Positions 57,149-64,000 of a DNA stretch of 64,000 nt are shown one piece after another; within the stretch, counting starts at the first letter, position 1; every line of letters starts with the position of its first letter. A program made the translations under genes and the position numbers. This DNA comes from a virus: the IMG/VR virus record IMGVR_UViG_3300009537_001827, positions 1 through 64,000 of that record; one strand, written 5' to 3'. Under the pieces are notes generated by a model. It was not told where the DNA came from. It ran no database searches and saw only the letters and a list, made by a program, of their open reading frames with translations.

Positions 57149-57614
57149 CGAGAGGCAGATCGAGGTTCTCAGGGACCTTTTCCACCCGCTTCAGTTTCAG
57201 GATCACGTTGAGGTTGAACGGTGACTCCTCGACGAACTCATCCTTCTGCACCCACTGCACGGTGTAGAAGATTCCCGAGACACGGATCAAGTCCCTCGGC
57301 TTCGGCGCGACCTGCGCCCGGACCAGTTGCTCGACCCCGAAAGCAATCTCGACTTCGTGCTCGGGGCCGGGAGCCTGCTCGTTCGTGCCGCGAGTCGAAT
57401 AAGGCTGCCCCGGGACACGAACCTTGATGAAGCCGCTCAGCTTGATGTACTTGCGGTAACCGAAATTTTCCGTCTCTTTGGTCCTGCGGTCGAACGCGCT
57501 TGTCGCCTCATCGACCAGCCAGTAGAGCACGGGAACCCCGGCCCACCTGTCACGATCCACGCTCTGCTCGCGCAGATAACGTAGATCGTTTCCGCTGATG
57601 TTGCCTTGTGGCAC
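57117..57614 (-). CDS. Head-tail connector-like protein
   Basis: 165 residues from a GTG at 57614 after GGAGGG. It has a beta-rich core: VPVLYWLVDEATSAFDRRTK, GFIKVRVPGQPYSTRGTNEQ, VEIAFGVEQLVRAQVAPKPR, LIRVSGIFYTVQWVQKDEF. Proteins like this act as neck or head-closure pieces. It lies between the modular block and a structured intergenic segment. The family is uncertain. Confidence 0.45.
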   Translation of the reverse strand: MPQGNISGNDLRYLREQSVDRDRWAGVPVLYWLVDEATSAFDRRTKETENFGYRKYIKLSGFIKVRVPGQPYSTRGTNEQAPGPEHEVEIAFGVEQLVRAQVAPKPRDLIRVSGIFYTVQWVQKDEFVEESPFNLNVILKLKRVEKVPENLDLPLDDEPQFSPIL

Positions 57615-57703
57615 TGACCCTCCGTTGAGTTAGAGGGAAGGGGACTGGACACCGGACCATCCGGCTTTCCCCCTTTGAAGACACGCCAGCCCCCTTCCAC
57701 TCC
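57615..57703 (-). promoter_or_regulatory. Short structured intergenic segment
   Basis: On the minus strand AAGGGG ... CCCCTT encloses CCGGA ... TCCGG, giving a nested hairpin of 6 and 5 bp. It precedes the ribosome site GGAGGG of the connector-like gene. Possible control of translation or a weak transcript end; no T tract is seen. Confidence 0.35.
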
Positions 57704-58585
57704 CTACATCTGAACGCCAACCTCCGTCGCGGAACCGTAGTCGGTGACCTGCCGCTCGACCTCACCCTCCTCGGGATCCGTGTAGCGCAGATCAGGGATG
57801 TTCTGCGGCTTCTCCGCCGACACATCCGACGCGGGCTTGCCGGTCAGTTCGCCCACGAACCGCGCCTGCTTGCGGGCCACGACCGTCCGCGTTCCGCTCG
57901 ATGTCTCGATCAGAACATGCTGCCCATCCGCCGCGACGACCTTGCACTCCCCGAGACCGTGGATCTTCACCCGGTCGCCCTTCAGAAGCTCGACCGACCG
58001 GCGGTACGACTCCTCCTCACCGCCCTCTTCCTCGTCCTCTTCCTCGTCGTCCATCGCTCCCCCGGGTTCCTCATCCTGCTCCCACCATTTCTTTCCCTCG
58101 ATCTTCGCGCCGGACGCCATGTTGTAATCCTGATCGGCCTTCGGCATGAAGAACGTGTCATCGATGTTCGACGCCTTCGGACCGAACTCGTCCGACTTCA
58201 TCTTGACCGGAAGCGGGGGAATGGGCTTGCCCACCAACTCGGACAACAGCGGCGTGCCGATCCTCCGGCGCAACTTCGTCTCCGCCATCATCCCCGCAAG
58301 GCCGTGGACGGCCGTCACGAGTTCATCGACCGCCTTGCGAATGCCCTCGGCGTTCTTCATGTCCGGGGCCTTGTCCACCGTCGCCCGAACCTCCGCCAGA
58401 GCATCGATGACCTGCGACAGGTTCGGAGGTAGGGTCCCACCATTCCCGTTACCTTCGGGCGCGGCCTCGGCACCTCCCTCGTCACCGACCACATCCACCA
58501 TCGCCTGATCGACGGCATCCTCGGCATCCTGTTCCCCGAAGGCGACCCGCTCGATCAGCGCACGAGCGTTGAATTTCTTCGACAT
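57704..58585 (-). CDS. Modular protein with SH3-like barrel
   Basis: 293 residues from the ATG at 58585. It starts SKKFNARALIERVAFGEQDA, a weak copy of the helical motif shared in this block, then a coiled-coil-like part (NLSQVIDALAEVRATVDKAP). Later an acidic run (about 180-195) and an SH3-like barrel (LKGDRVKIHGLGECKVVAAD, GQHVLIETSSGTRTVVARKQ). The C-terminus is loose. A gene of similar layout stands at 61235. It may be a scaffold or a packaged protein. Confidence 0.5.
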   Translation of the reverse strand: MSKKFNARALIERVAFGEQDAEDAVDQAMVDVVGDEGGAEAAPEGNGNGGTLPPNLSQVIDALAEVRATVDKAPDMKNAEGIRKAVDELVTAVHGLAGMMAETKLRRRIGTPLLSELVGKPIPPLPVKMKSDEFGPKASNIDDTFFMPKADQDYNMASGAKIEGKKWWEQDEEPGGAMDDEEEDEEEGGEEESYRRSVELLKGDRVKIHGLGECKVVAADGQHVLIETSSGTRTVVARKQARFVGELTGKPASDVSAEKPQNIPDLRYTDPEEGEVERQVTDYGSATEVGVQM

Positions 58586-58622
58586 GATCCTCATCTCTCT
58601 CTTCGTTGAAGGTTCATCAGAA

Positions 58623-58642
58623 CTGAATCACATCTGATTCAG
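58623..58642 (-). repeat. 7 bp inverted repeat after a gene
   Basis: CTGAATC and GATTCAG flank ACATCT just after the stop of the gene at 58649. No T tract follows. Possible protein-binding site or weak transcript end. Confidence 0.35.
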
Positions 58643-58648
58643 AACCGA

Positions 58649-59128
58649 CTAGAACCGGTTGCCCGACGCCTCCGCCGCCCGGAAAGCGTCCCACATCGCG
58701 CCCTCGCGGAGATCGCCCTTCCAGCCGGGTGGGTAAGCGAGATCCTGCGTGAACTTGCCTGTCCCGGTGAAGTCGGCCGCCGGGGCGACATCGGCGATGG
58801 CGTCCCAATCGTCCTCGACATCCGTGGCGGCATGGAGAACGGTCGGGTAAATTTCGTCGGTCCCGGTCGGATCGTGCTTCAGCCTGCGGTACGTCGTACC
58901 AGCCGCCAGACGACCAACCTTCGCATCGAGGTTCCCGAGCATGTCGCTCTTCCGGGTATTGTTGCCCGGGTAGGACGGCCCGTTGCCAAAGGCACCCTCG
59001 GCATCGATGTCGTCGGCGACCATGTTCGTGCCCCGGGAACCGATCTTGCCCTTCGGCAACAGGAACAACCGCTTGATCGCGTTCAGGTCGGTCGCCGTGC
59101 CGATGTGGCTGCGGGGATTCGGAAACAT
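58649..59128 (-). CDS. Virion-region protein, unknown
   Basis: 159 residues. It reads MFPNPRSHIGTATDLNAIKR at the start, KGKIGSRGTNMVADDIDAEG in the middle and PPGWKGDLREGAMWDAFRAA near the end. It has a polar composition without motif. Context (between modular proteins and a head-completion-like gene) suggests a minor head protein. Confidence 0.45.
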   Translation of the reverse strand: MFPNPRSHIGTATDLNAIKRLFLLPKGKIGSRGTNMVADDIDAEGAFGNGPSYPGNNTRKSDMLGNLDAKVGRLAAGTTYRRLKHDPTGTDEIYPTVLHAATDVEDDWDAIADVAPAADFTGTGKFTQDLAYPPGWKGDLREGAMWDAFRAAEASGNRF

Positions 59129-59202
59129 TGTAGTTACCTCTCGTGGTTGAATGAACGCGGTTATGAAGAACGACTACACTCTCGATCTATTTCTCACCGG
59201 CA

Positions 59203-59967
59203 TCATTGCCGTGGCCCATACCCGTAAGCAACTGCTCGTTTCTTGATCTCCTCCGTGAGCTTCTCGACGGCATTCGTACCCTCAGTCACCATGCTTGAGC
59301 CATCCATCTTCAGACGACTCTCCCACTTCCTGCGCGTATGCCCCAATGTCACCTTTGCCAGCGCAAGGCAGAAGTCCATCACCCAATCCTCATCGGTCGA
59401 GCGCACATCCGCGAGAGCCGGTAGCTTCGCATAGCTGTACTCGATCTCGTAAGGCGGGAACGTGTCCCCGTGCCACGCCGGGCTGATGTAGAGGACTCCA
59501 TGCGTCTTGATGTCCGGTGGACCTCCCGGATTTTCGTCGATCTCCTCGAAGCGGAACTCCCAATCGAAGTTCGTCGCTGTGGCCCGACGAATGTTCTCGA
59601 TCTCCGCCGTCCTCGCGAGGAAGTCCGCCAGAGCATTCGCCGGTCGGGTCGGCAGGATGTTGCCCGGGATCCCGAGCAGCGTCGAGTCGATATTCCCAAA
59701 CGGGATCTGCTCGACCGGACCCCTTACGTCCACCACCCGCTGCCCGAACTCCTTCCCCTCAGCGGTGAGGTCATACCTCTGTTTGCTCGGCGCGACGTTG
59801 AACCGATTCCAGCGGATGATCGGACGCCACCGGCTATAGACCCTGAGAGCGTGGTCGATGACCGACTCGATATTCGAGTCTTCCCCACTCGTCAATTCTG
59901 CATCCACGAGCGGACCACCGAGGAAACTCTTCAGGTGCTTCTCAACCTGCTTGTCAGTCAGCGGCAT
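59203..59967 (-). CDS. Head completion / neck protein
   Basis: 254 residues. Helical start (LTDKQVEKHLKSFLGGPLVD), then NIESVIDHALRVYSRWRPII, PSKQRYDLTAEGKEFGQRVV and a late DEDWVMDFCLALAKVTLGHT, followed by RRKWESRLKMDGSSMVTEG. The late part fits the phage neck family in which a helical bundle inserts into the portal. It is immediately downstream of a terminator-like element, so it may begin its own transcription unit. Confidence 0.5.
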   Translation of the reverse strand: MPLTDKQVEKHLKSFLGGPLVDAELTSGEDSNIESVIDHALRVYSRWRPIIRWNRFNVAPSKQRYDLTAEGKEFGQRVVDVRGPVEQIPFGNIDSTLLGIPGNILPTRPANALADFLARTAEIENIRRATATNFDWEFRFEEIDENPGGPPDIKTHGVLYISPAWHGDTFPPYEIEYSYAKLPALADVRSTDEDWVMDFCLALAKVTLGHTRRKWESRLKMDGSSMVTEGTNAVEKLTEEIKKRAVAYGYGPRQ

Positions 59968-59988
59968 CTATTCTCCGAGTGCTGGGAC

Positions 59989-60058
59989 CTAACTGTGAGC
60001 GCCAAGTTCTCCGCCCGAATGGGAACTATCCGAACGGTTTATCCCCTCTCACAGCTAG
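59989..60058 (-). repeat. 11 bp inverted repeat in intergenic region
   Basis: On the minus strand CTAGCTGTGAG pairs with CTCACAGTTAG across about 48 nt, with one G-U pair and no mismatch. It lies just downstream of the terminator-like hairpin and upstream of the gene at 59203. It may belong to a leader that controls this gene. Confidence 0.45.
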
Positions 60059-60065
60059 GCCCTCG

Positions 60066-60140
60066 AAAAAGGTGCTGCCGCCACGATGGTCCCGCGACTT
60101 TGACCCAACTCACCTCGAAGGGGGAGCGGTGACGGCAGCA
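60066..60140 (-). terminator. Terminator-like hairpin with T tract
   Basis: On the minus strand TGCTGCCGTCAC pairs with GTGGCGGCAGCA (12 pairs including one G-U), loop 44 nt, followed by CCTTTTT. The stem is strong but the loop is long; it could be a terminator or an attenuator. It separates the gene at 60152 from the neck-like gene at 59203. Confidence 0.5.
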
Positions 60141-60151
60141 TAGTAACCCGA

Positions 60152-60472
60152 TCAGACGACGACGTACAGAATTTCCCCCGCTACCGCGCCGGGAGAATCG
60201 AGAGTCAGGGCCTCGTTGTCGCCTCCATCGATGCCGATACCGGGATCTCCGTAAGGCGTCCGCGTGTCTTCGGTCGCGCCCGCCGCGAGCCCAACGACCT
60301 GAATCACCGAAGTCGCAAACGTCAGAGCCCCCGCTCCGCTCATGTGGAAGCCGAGAATTCTGATCCGACTGCCCACTCCCGGAGCCGCGATAACGACGGT
60401 CGCAACCTGTGCCCCTCCGTAGTTGAAAGTCTCCCGGAGCGCCCCGAACTCGACTGATGCTGGAACCGGCAT
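60152..60472 (-). CDS. Small beta-rich virion protein
   Basis: 106 residues, ATG 60472 after GAGGTGATCA. It is rich in Gly, Ala, Val and Thr (ATVVIAAPGVGSRIRILGFH, MSGAGALTFATSVIQVVGLA). Similar in style to the small proteins at 27428 and 48216. Could be a decoration protein of the head or a fibre cap; no family recognised. Confidence 0.45.
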   Translation of the reverse strand: MPVPASVEFGALRETFNYGGAQVATVVIAAPGVGSRIRILGFHMSGAGALTFATSVIQVVGLAAGATEDTRTPYGDPGIGIDGGDNEALTLDSPGAVAGEILYVVV

Positions 60473-60480
60473 TGATCACC

Positions 60481-60849
60481 TCACGTCAGTTGTGCCAAAA
60501 TCTCCCACGTCCCGGACTCACGTTCGTACCACGAGACGGACAGCATCGAATTCGAAATCGGAAGAGGCGAGAACGGATCCTCGATGTTCGCGTAAGCAAT
60601 TCCAAAATTGTGCGGAGGGCTCGTGAACTTGAAGATGTCCGCCGCAAAGACATCGGCGGGCTCAATTCGCCGCGAAGCAAGGATCTCCGAAATCCGATTG
60701 AGCGCCTGACCAATGCTCTGAAACCGTCCGTTGCCGTCGAGACCTGCGTTCCGAAACAGTGAATTGACAAGCTGCCTCTCGCTCTCGGAGAGGGAGTATG
60801 TCCCAAGCTGCTCTCTCTTCAGTGCCCACTCAAGCCACGGCTTCTTCAC
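60481..60849 (-). CDS. WLEWAL-start protein
   Basis: 122 residues from the GTG at 60849 (GTGA overlap). It starts MKKPWLEWALKREQLGTYS, nearly the same start as at 52989. The rest is RQLVNSLFRNAGLDGNGRFQ, then SIGQALNRISEILASRRIEP and a beta C-terminus. It is a second member of the class with the leader-like motif. Confidence 0.55.
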   Translation of the reverse strand: MKKPWLEWALKREQLGTYSLSESERQLVNSLFRNAGLDGNGRFQSIGQALNRISEILASRRIEPADVFAADIFKFTSPPHNFGIAYANIEDPFSPLPISNSMLSVSWYERESGTWEILAQLT

Positions 60850-61232
60850 TTCGTTCCTCCGTTGCGAGCTTCGGCGTGCCGAATAGACTCTCCCTTTCCG
60901 TCATCGCCCATGTACGTCTCGCGCTTATGACGGAACTGTCGAACGCTGAACCCGAGCCCTCCCGCGATGAAACCGAGCCAAAGGCCCCATGCGACAGGCT
61001 CGAACACATGCTGATACTCGATCTGCGTCTCCGGCTTGATTACGAAGACGAATGCAACCTGCACCGCGAGGTAGACGACTCCGGATAGAACCGCGAGCCC
61101 CCCGAACAGGACGTACATCCAGTTCGTCGAAGGCAGATCACGGGCGTACTCCTTCGTCCATTCGAGGAAAGTTGCAGGCGACCTGATGAACTTCCAGACC
61201 GCGTTCTTGACCCTCCCAACCCACGCAGGCAT
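60846..61232 (-). CDS. Two-helix membrane protein
   Basis: 128 residues. Two membrane helices (VLFGGLAVLSGVVYLAVQVA and PVAWGLWLGFIAGGLGFSVR) are separated by a short loop; both ends are basic. The size and topology fit a class II holin, though the gene lies far from the lysis cassette. It overlaps the WLEWAL gene downstream. Another membrane role is possible. Confidence 0.5.
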   Translation of the reverse strand: MPAWVGRVKNAVWKFIRSPATFLEWTKEYARDLPSTNWMYVLFGGLAVLSGVVYLAVQVAFVFVIKPETQIEYQHVFEPVAWGLWLGFIAGGLGFSVRQFRHKRETYMGDDGKGESIRHAEARNGGTK

Positions 61233-61234
61233 TT

Positions 61235-61726
61235 TTATGGAACCGGATCGTGGAGAAACGAGAACCCCGACCCGACATTCGGGATGAAGATGTCGTACCC
61301 CTCCGCGCTGATCACCATCCGGTGCCCCGTCTCATCGTTGACCGCGCAGACGTACTCCCGCATCGGGCCACCTCCCGCGTACTTGCAGCGACCGATCTTG
61401 TATCCCCGCCGCACGCGAGCGAGAGCGACCGTCCTCTGGATCTCCGAATCGAACGGGACATCCTCCGGGCTAAACTGCTCCCGCTTGTAGCCCTCCTGCA
61501 TCACGAGATGCCGGGCCGGGACATCCATCGTCCCCTTCTCCGTCTCGATGGTGCAGAGATCGCCGTCTTCCTTGAGGGCGATCACTTTCCCAGAAATCGG
61601 AGAGGGAAGGCCCTGCACGAGGACACGGTTGCCCACGGCGAAGCTCGGGACCATGTAATTCTCGACCACGGTCTTCGGGTCTTCGCCCCGCTCGATCCGC
61701 TTGACGAGTTCTTCGATGCTGCTCAT
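61235..61726 (-). CDS. Modular protein: shared motif plus SH3-like barrel
   Basis: 163 residues. It starts MSSIEELVKRIERGEDPKTV followed by VENYM, the clearest copy of the shared motif. Residues 28-75 form an SH3/KOW-like barrel (FAVGNRVLVQGLPSPISGKV, LCTIETEKGTMDVPARHLVM), and the remainder a beta part (RMVISAEGYDIFIPNVGSGF). The same pair of modules occurs in the proteins at 50056 and 53798 and, without the motif, at 55051. Confidence 0.6.
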   Translation of the reverse strand: MSSIEELVKRIERGEDPKTVVENYMVPSFAVGNRVLVQGLPSPISGKVIALKEDGDLCTIETEKGTMDVPARHLVMQEGYKREQFSPEDVPFDSEIQRTVALARVRRGYKIGRCKYAGGGPMREYVCAVNDETGHRMVISAEGYDIFIPNVGSGFSFLHDPVP

Positions 61727-61747
61727 CTTTTGGCCATCTTCCCTTCC

Positions 61748-62752
61748 TCAGTAAGGCATCTCGCCGGGCTGCACCATCCCGGCGGGCACCACAAAGACCT
61801 CGTACCGCTTGTGGCTCGTCTCGGCGACGACGACAGGCTGTCCTCGATACTGGTAAACCGGCCAGAACGGGCCGTAGAAGTACGGACTCGGGATCTCCTT
61901 CGGCGTCACGATGTAGCCGATGGTGTCACCGACCTCATCGAGGAACCGACCGTAACCGACGTGGCTCGTGATCGTCTTGACCTTTTGAAACTGCTCGTGC
62001 TTGAGCGACTCCAGATACCCGGATGAACTGAGTGCTGCGAGGATTCTCTCCTTCACATCCTCCGGAAGCCCGAGGTCTTCGAGCAGGTAATAGAGCCTCA
62101 TCGAGTCCCGGCTCGTGTTGAGGAACCCGAGCACGACATCGATGGCGTACTCGCTCGCCCCCGCCCGTCTGAGCAGGGTTTGTGGCGTGACCTGCTCGTG
62201 CCTCAGTCCCCCTCCAAGCCGCTCGCGCTCCAGAGATTCTCCGATGATTCTCGCGTCCCCCGCTAGGATCTTCTTCATTCCATCAACCGTCTGGATATAC
62301 AGAATGAAGTAGCCCCGAATGGAATCGTGCTCAACTCCGGTAACAATCCCCTCGACTTCCTCTCCGTGCGGCATGGAAGGCCCGTAGACAATCTTCCCTA
62401 CCGGGTCCTCGTGCATCCGTCCGTAGCTGAACTGAATCAGCCTGCCTTCCTGCTCAACCGTGGGAATTCGACGCTTGCCTTCGAGATGCTTGAACGCGAA
62501 TTCGGCGAGCCTCACGATCTCACCGGCCCCCAGCATCCGGACAAACTTCTCCTTCGTCTCCGGCTTCTGAAGCGCATCGTAGACTTTGAGCAGAGCACTC
62601 GCCGTGAAGAGATCGACGGTATGCCCGGCGACCTTACCCGCCGTGCTCGTGTCCACGATCTTGCGGATCTGCTGGACAGCATCGGGCTCGCCCTGCTCGG
62701 TCATGTACCTGCGGTATCGCTCCCGAAAGATCCGGGAATTCGGCAGCACCAT
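61748..62752 (-). CDS. Modular protein with two RHE/KHE sites
   Basis: 334 residues. The N-terminal half is helical with an SH3-like segment (EGIVTGVEHDSIRGYFILYI, DGMKKILAGDARIIGESLER). Then LRHE (183-186) and ESLKHE (248-253) sites bracket a helical domain (LLRRAGASEYAIDVVLGFLN, MRLYYLLEDLGLPEDVKERI). The same sites punctuate the protein at 50056. A beta-rich end (YFYGPFWPVYQYRGQPVVVA) closes it. This is the second polyprotein-like member of the block. Confidence 0.55.
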   Translation of the reverse strand: MVLPNSRIFRERYRRYMTEQGEPDAVQQIRKIVDTSTAGKVAGHTVDLFTASALLKVYDALQKPETKEKFVRMLGAGEIVRLAEFAFKHLEGKRRIPTVEQEGRLIQFSYGRMHEDPVGKIVYGPSMPHGEEVEGIVTGVEHDSIRGYFILYIQTVDGMKKILAGDARIIGESLERERLGGGLRHEQVTPQTLLRRAGASEYAIDVVLGFLNTSRDSMRLYYLLEDLGLPEDVKERILAALSSSGYLESLKHEQFQKVKTITSHVGYGRFLDEVGDTIGYIVTPKEIPSPYFYGPFWPVYQYRGQPVVVAETSHKRYEVFVVPAGMVQPGEMPY

Positions 62753-62778
62753 CTCTCTATCCTTGAGTTAGGAACGAG

Positions 62779-63078
62779 TTAGAACGGCAACGCCATCGTT
62801 GGGAAGAGGACCGACATGATATCTCTCGCGAACTTCTCCTGATCCCGCTCGACTTCTATTCCCAGATCCCGCTCTGCGAAGCCTTCGAGCCTCGCGAACT
62901 TCCCCTCATCGTCGGAGTCCTGAAACTCGATGCTTCCCACGAAGTCGAGGAGTCGGTTCCTCTCGATTTCGCTCAGGCCCCACTCGCCCGAGACGATCCG
63001 GAGCTTCCTCACATCCACGCTGAGTTGCTCCGCTATTCTTCGCTCGCGGAGCACCAGATGTTTGATCCTACGTCGCAC
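62779..63078 (-). CDS. Small helical protein
   Basis: 99 residues from a GTG at 63078 after AAGGAAGG. Fully helical and charged (MRRRIKHLVLRERRIAEQLS, SEIERNRLLDFVGSIEFQDS). Acidic second half (DSDDEGKFARLEGFAERDLG). May be a scaffold fragment or a packaged protein. No family recognised. Confidence 0.45.
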   Translation of the reverse strand: MRRRIKHLVLRERRIAEQLSVDVRKLRIVSGEWGLSEIERNRLLDFVGSIEFQDSDDEGKFARLEGFAERDLGIEVERDQEKFARDIMSVLFPTMALPF

Positions 63079-63087
63079 GAGCCTTCC

Positions 63088-63738
63088 TTAGTAGAAAACG
63101 ATGTCGGGCCAGCCGTCCCTGAGCATATCGAAGCAGCTATCTCCACTCGCAAAGAAGTCTGTGCTCGTTGGTGACCGCGAGCCCTCTGCCGCTTCCCAAC
63201 TTCCATCCTCATAGAGCCTAATCCAGCGATTGCCCTTCCGCCACAACTGAATGCTCCCTACTCCGGAGGCTCCTGCCTGAGTCTCTTGATACACGTACCC
63301 CTCACGTTCAAGAGCATCGGTGCAGCCTGTCTCAAAGGGAGGAAGTGCTTCCTGTTTCGCTGTCTCTCGCTCGACGATGAGTTCGGGATCGGCTCCCTTC
63401 TCAACGGCCTCGACCAGCGCGTCGATCCTCTTCATGGACTCGGCTCCTATGTAGCTCTCGTTGCCCTTGCCTTCGTGCTCTTCGCACATCGACTCGTCAT
63501 CGACGAACTGACAGGGATCGAAGTACTCGCTGATGTCCACGCTCCCGACTTCCATTTTGAAGCTCTCGTGGCCATCACCATCCCAATCGAAGCTGATCGT
63601 CCGGGACGAACCCCAATCTCCGAGGACCTTCATCGTCGCGAGGAGAGCCGTGATCTTATCGACCACACTGACCTGACCCGTGATCTCGAACGTCCGGGTC
63701 AGTTTGTCAGGCGCGTACAGTTCGTGCTTCCTCTTCAC
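63088..63738 (-). CDS. Modular protein starting with KRKHE
   Basis: 216 residues from the GTG at 63738 (GTGA overlap with the gene upstream). It begins MKRKHELYAPDKLTRTFEIT, so a KHE site sits at its very start. A region with GDWGSSRTISFDWDGDGHES and the shared helical motif (KRIDALVEAVEKGADPELIV, about 105-124) follow, then a beta-rich C-terminal domain (SIQLWRKGNRWIRLYEDGSW). It combines two of the block's hallmarks. Confidence 0.55.
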   Translation of the reverse strand: MKRKHELYAPDKLTRTFEITGQVSVVDKITALLATMKVLGDWGSSRTISFDWDGDGHESFKMEVGSVDISEYFDPCQFVDDESMCEEHEGKGNESYIGAESMKRIDALVEAVEKGADPELIVERETAKQEALPPFETGCTDALEREGYVYQETQAGASGVGSIQLWRKGNRWIRLYEDGSWEAAEGSRSPTSTDFFASGDSCFDMLRDGWPDIVFY

Positions 63739-64000
63739 AAGTCCCACTCAGGCTCGGGAAGCTCAGCCTCCTTGACCTTCATCATCACGCGACCTTGAGA
63801 TTCGAGCGGAGGGGTGTAATCGAGAAAGTCCTTGAAGGAAATCGCCCCACACTCAACGAGCACATCACGGCGCTCTTCATACGACTTCGCTGCCTTCGCT
63901 TTCTCGTTCGCCTCATCCGCTTCGGGGTGACCGCAATGACCGAACTCTTCCCAACAGTCGCCGCAGAGAGGTCCGATGCAGTACCAGCAGGCTTCCTCGT
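63735..64000 (-). CDS. Cysteine-rich protein, 5' end missing
   Basis: At least 88 residues; the start lies beyond the right edge. The first visible part is CWYCIGPLCGDCWEEFGHCG, a cluster of four cysteines with His that probably binds zinc. After it come KAKAAKSYEERRDVLVECGA and ISFKDFLDYTPPLESQGRVM, ending PEPEWDL. Its stop overlaps the start of the gene downstream. Too little is present to name a family. Confidence 0.55.
   Translation of the reverse strand, partial: EEACWYCIGPLCGDCWEEFGHCGHPEADEANEKAKAAKSYEERRDVLVECGAISFKDFLDYTPPLESQGRVMMKVKEAELPEPEWDL

Noticed and set aside
57704-58585. Major capsid protein
   Set aside because: It is acidic and modular with an SH3-like barrel; it lacks any HK97-fold pattern, and neighbours are minor proteins. 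The capsid gene is more likely beyond the right edge.
1-64000. CRISPR arrays, insertion sequences, integrase or attachment sites
   Set aside because: No spaced identical repeats, transposase or recombinase motifs were found on either strand.

Overview
The window is a 64 kb piece of a large tailed-phage genome with a contractile tail (myovirus type). All supportable genes, roughly 85, lie on the minus strand and are packed with 1-4 bp stop/start overlaps (TGATG, ATGA, GTGA), so transcription runs right to left and the order below is 3' to 5' on the plus strand. Base composition is about 60% GC by eye and all three stop codons are used. The host is not shown directly. The pilin-like proteins, a lipoprotein and an outer-membrane-like protein end point to a diderm bacterium; the style of the pilin and PilX proteins reminds me of Gemmatimonadota-like bacteria, but that is a weak inference. 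No terminase, portal, major capsid, integrase or reverse transcriptase is visible; the head genes presumably lie beyond the right edge.

Region by region, in transcription order. (1) 64.0-50.0 kb: an unusual block of about 20 modular proteins between the expected head genes and the tail. Many share a short helical motif (consensus roughly IExGxxPxxVVExxL), SH3-like barrels, a WLEWAL start motif, or repeated ES-x-(K/R)-HE sites. They look like a family of head-associated or packaged proteins, possibly processed by a protease, together with neck proteins. (2) 50.0-37.7 kb: the tail backbone: completion proteins, sheath, tube, a tail assembly chaperone with an apparent -1 frameshift, tape measure, hub, spike and LysM-type proteins. 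(3) 37.7-21.1 kb: baseplate and fibres: gp25, baseplate J, a tail protein I-like protein, four copies of a lectin-like domain, and a 1005-residue protein built of tryptophan-rich repeats. A transglycosylase and a DnaQ-type exonuclease are embedded here. (4) 21.1-18.9 kb: lysis: an amidase and a spanin-like envelope protein. (5) 18.9-10.5 kb: replication and expression: an SF2 helicase, a DnaB-type helicase, a TOPRIM primase, a sigma-like protein, small zinc proteins and two tRNA-like elements. (6) 10.5-2.5 kb: accessory genes: a lipoprotein, Ku, a five-gene set of type IV prepilin-like proteins (GspH/FimT-, PilV-, PilW-, PilX- and major-pilin-like), an L7/L12-like domain and a HIRAN protein. 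(7) 2.5-0 kb: tiny membrane and zinc proteins, a structured non-coding gap, and the start of a uracil-DNA glycosylase / family A DNA polymerase fusion that runs off the left edge.

The two most unusual systems are the complete-looking prepilin cassette inside a phage replication/accessory region, and the 50-64 kb set of proteins sharing short sorting- or processing-like motifs. The first suggests that the phage builds, primes or jams a host type IV pilus or secretion pseudopilus. The second suggests a T4/phiKZ-like scheme of targeting and cleaving proteins packaged in the head. Both are inferences from sequence patterns.
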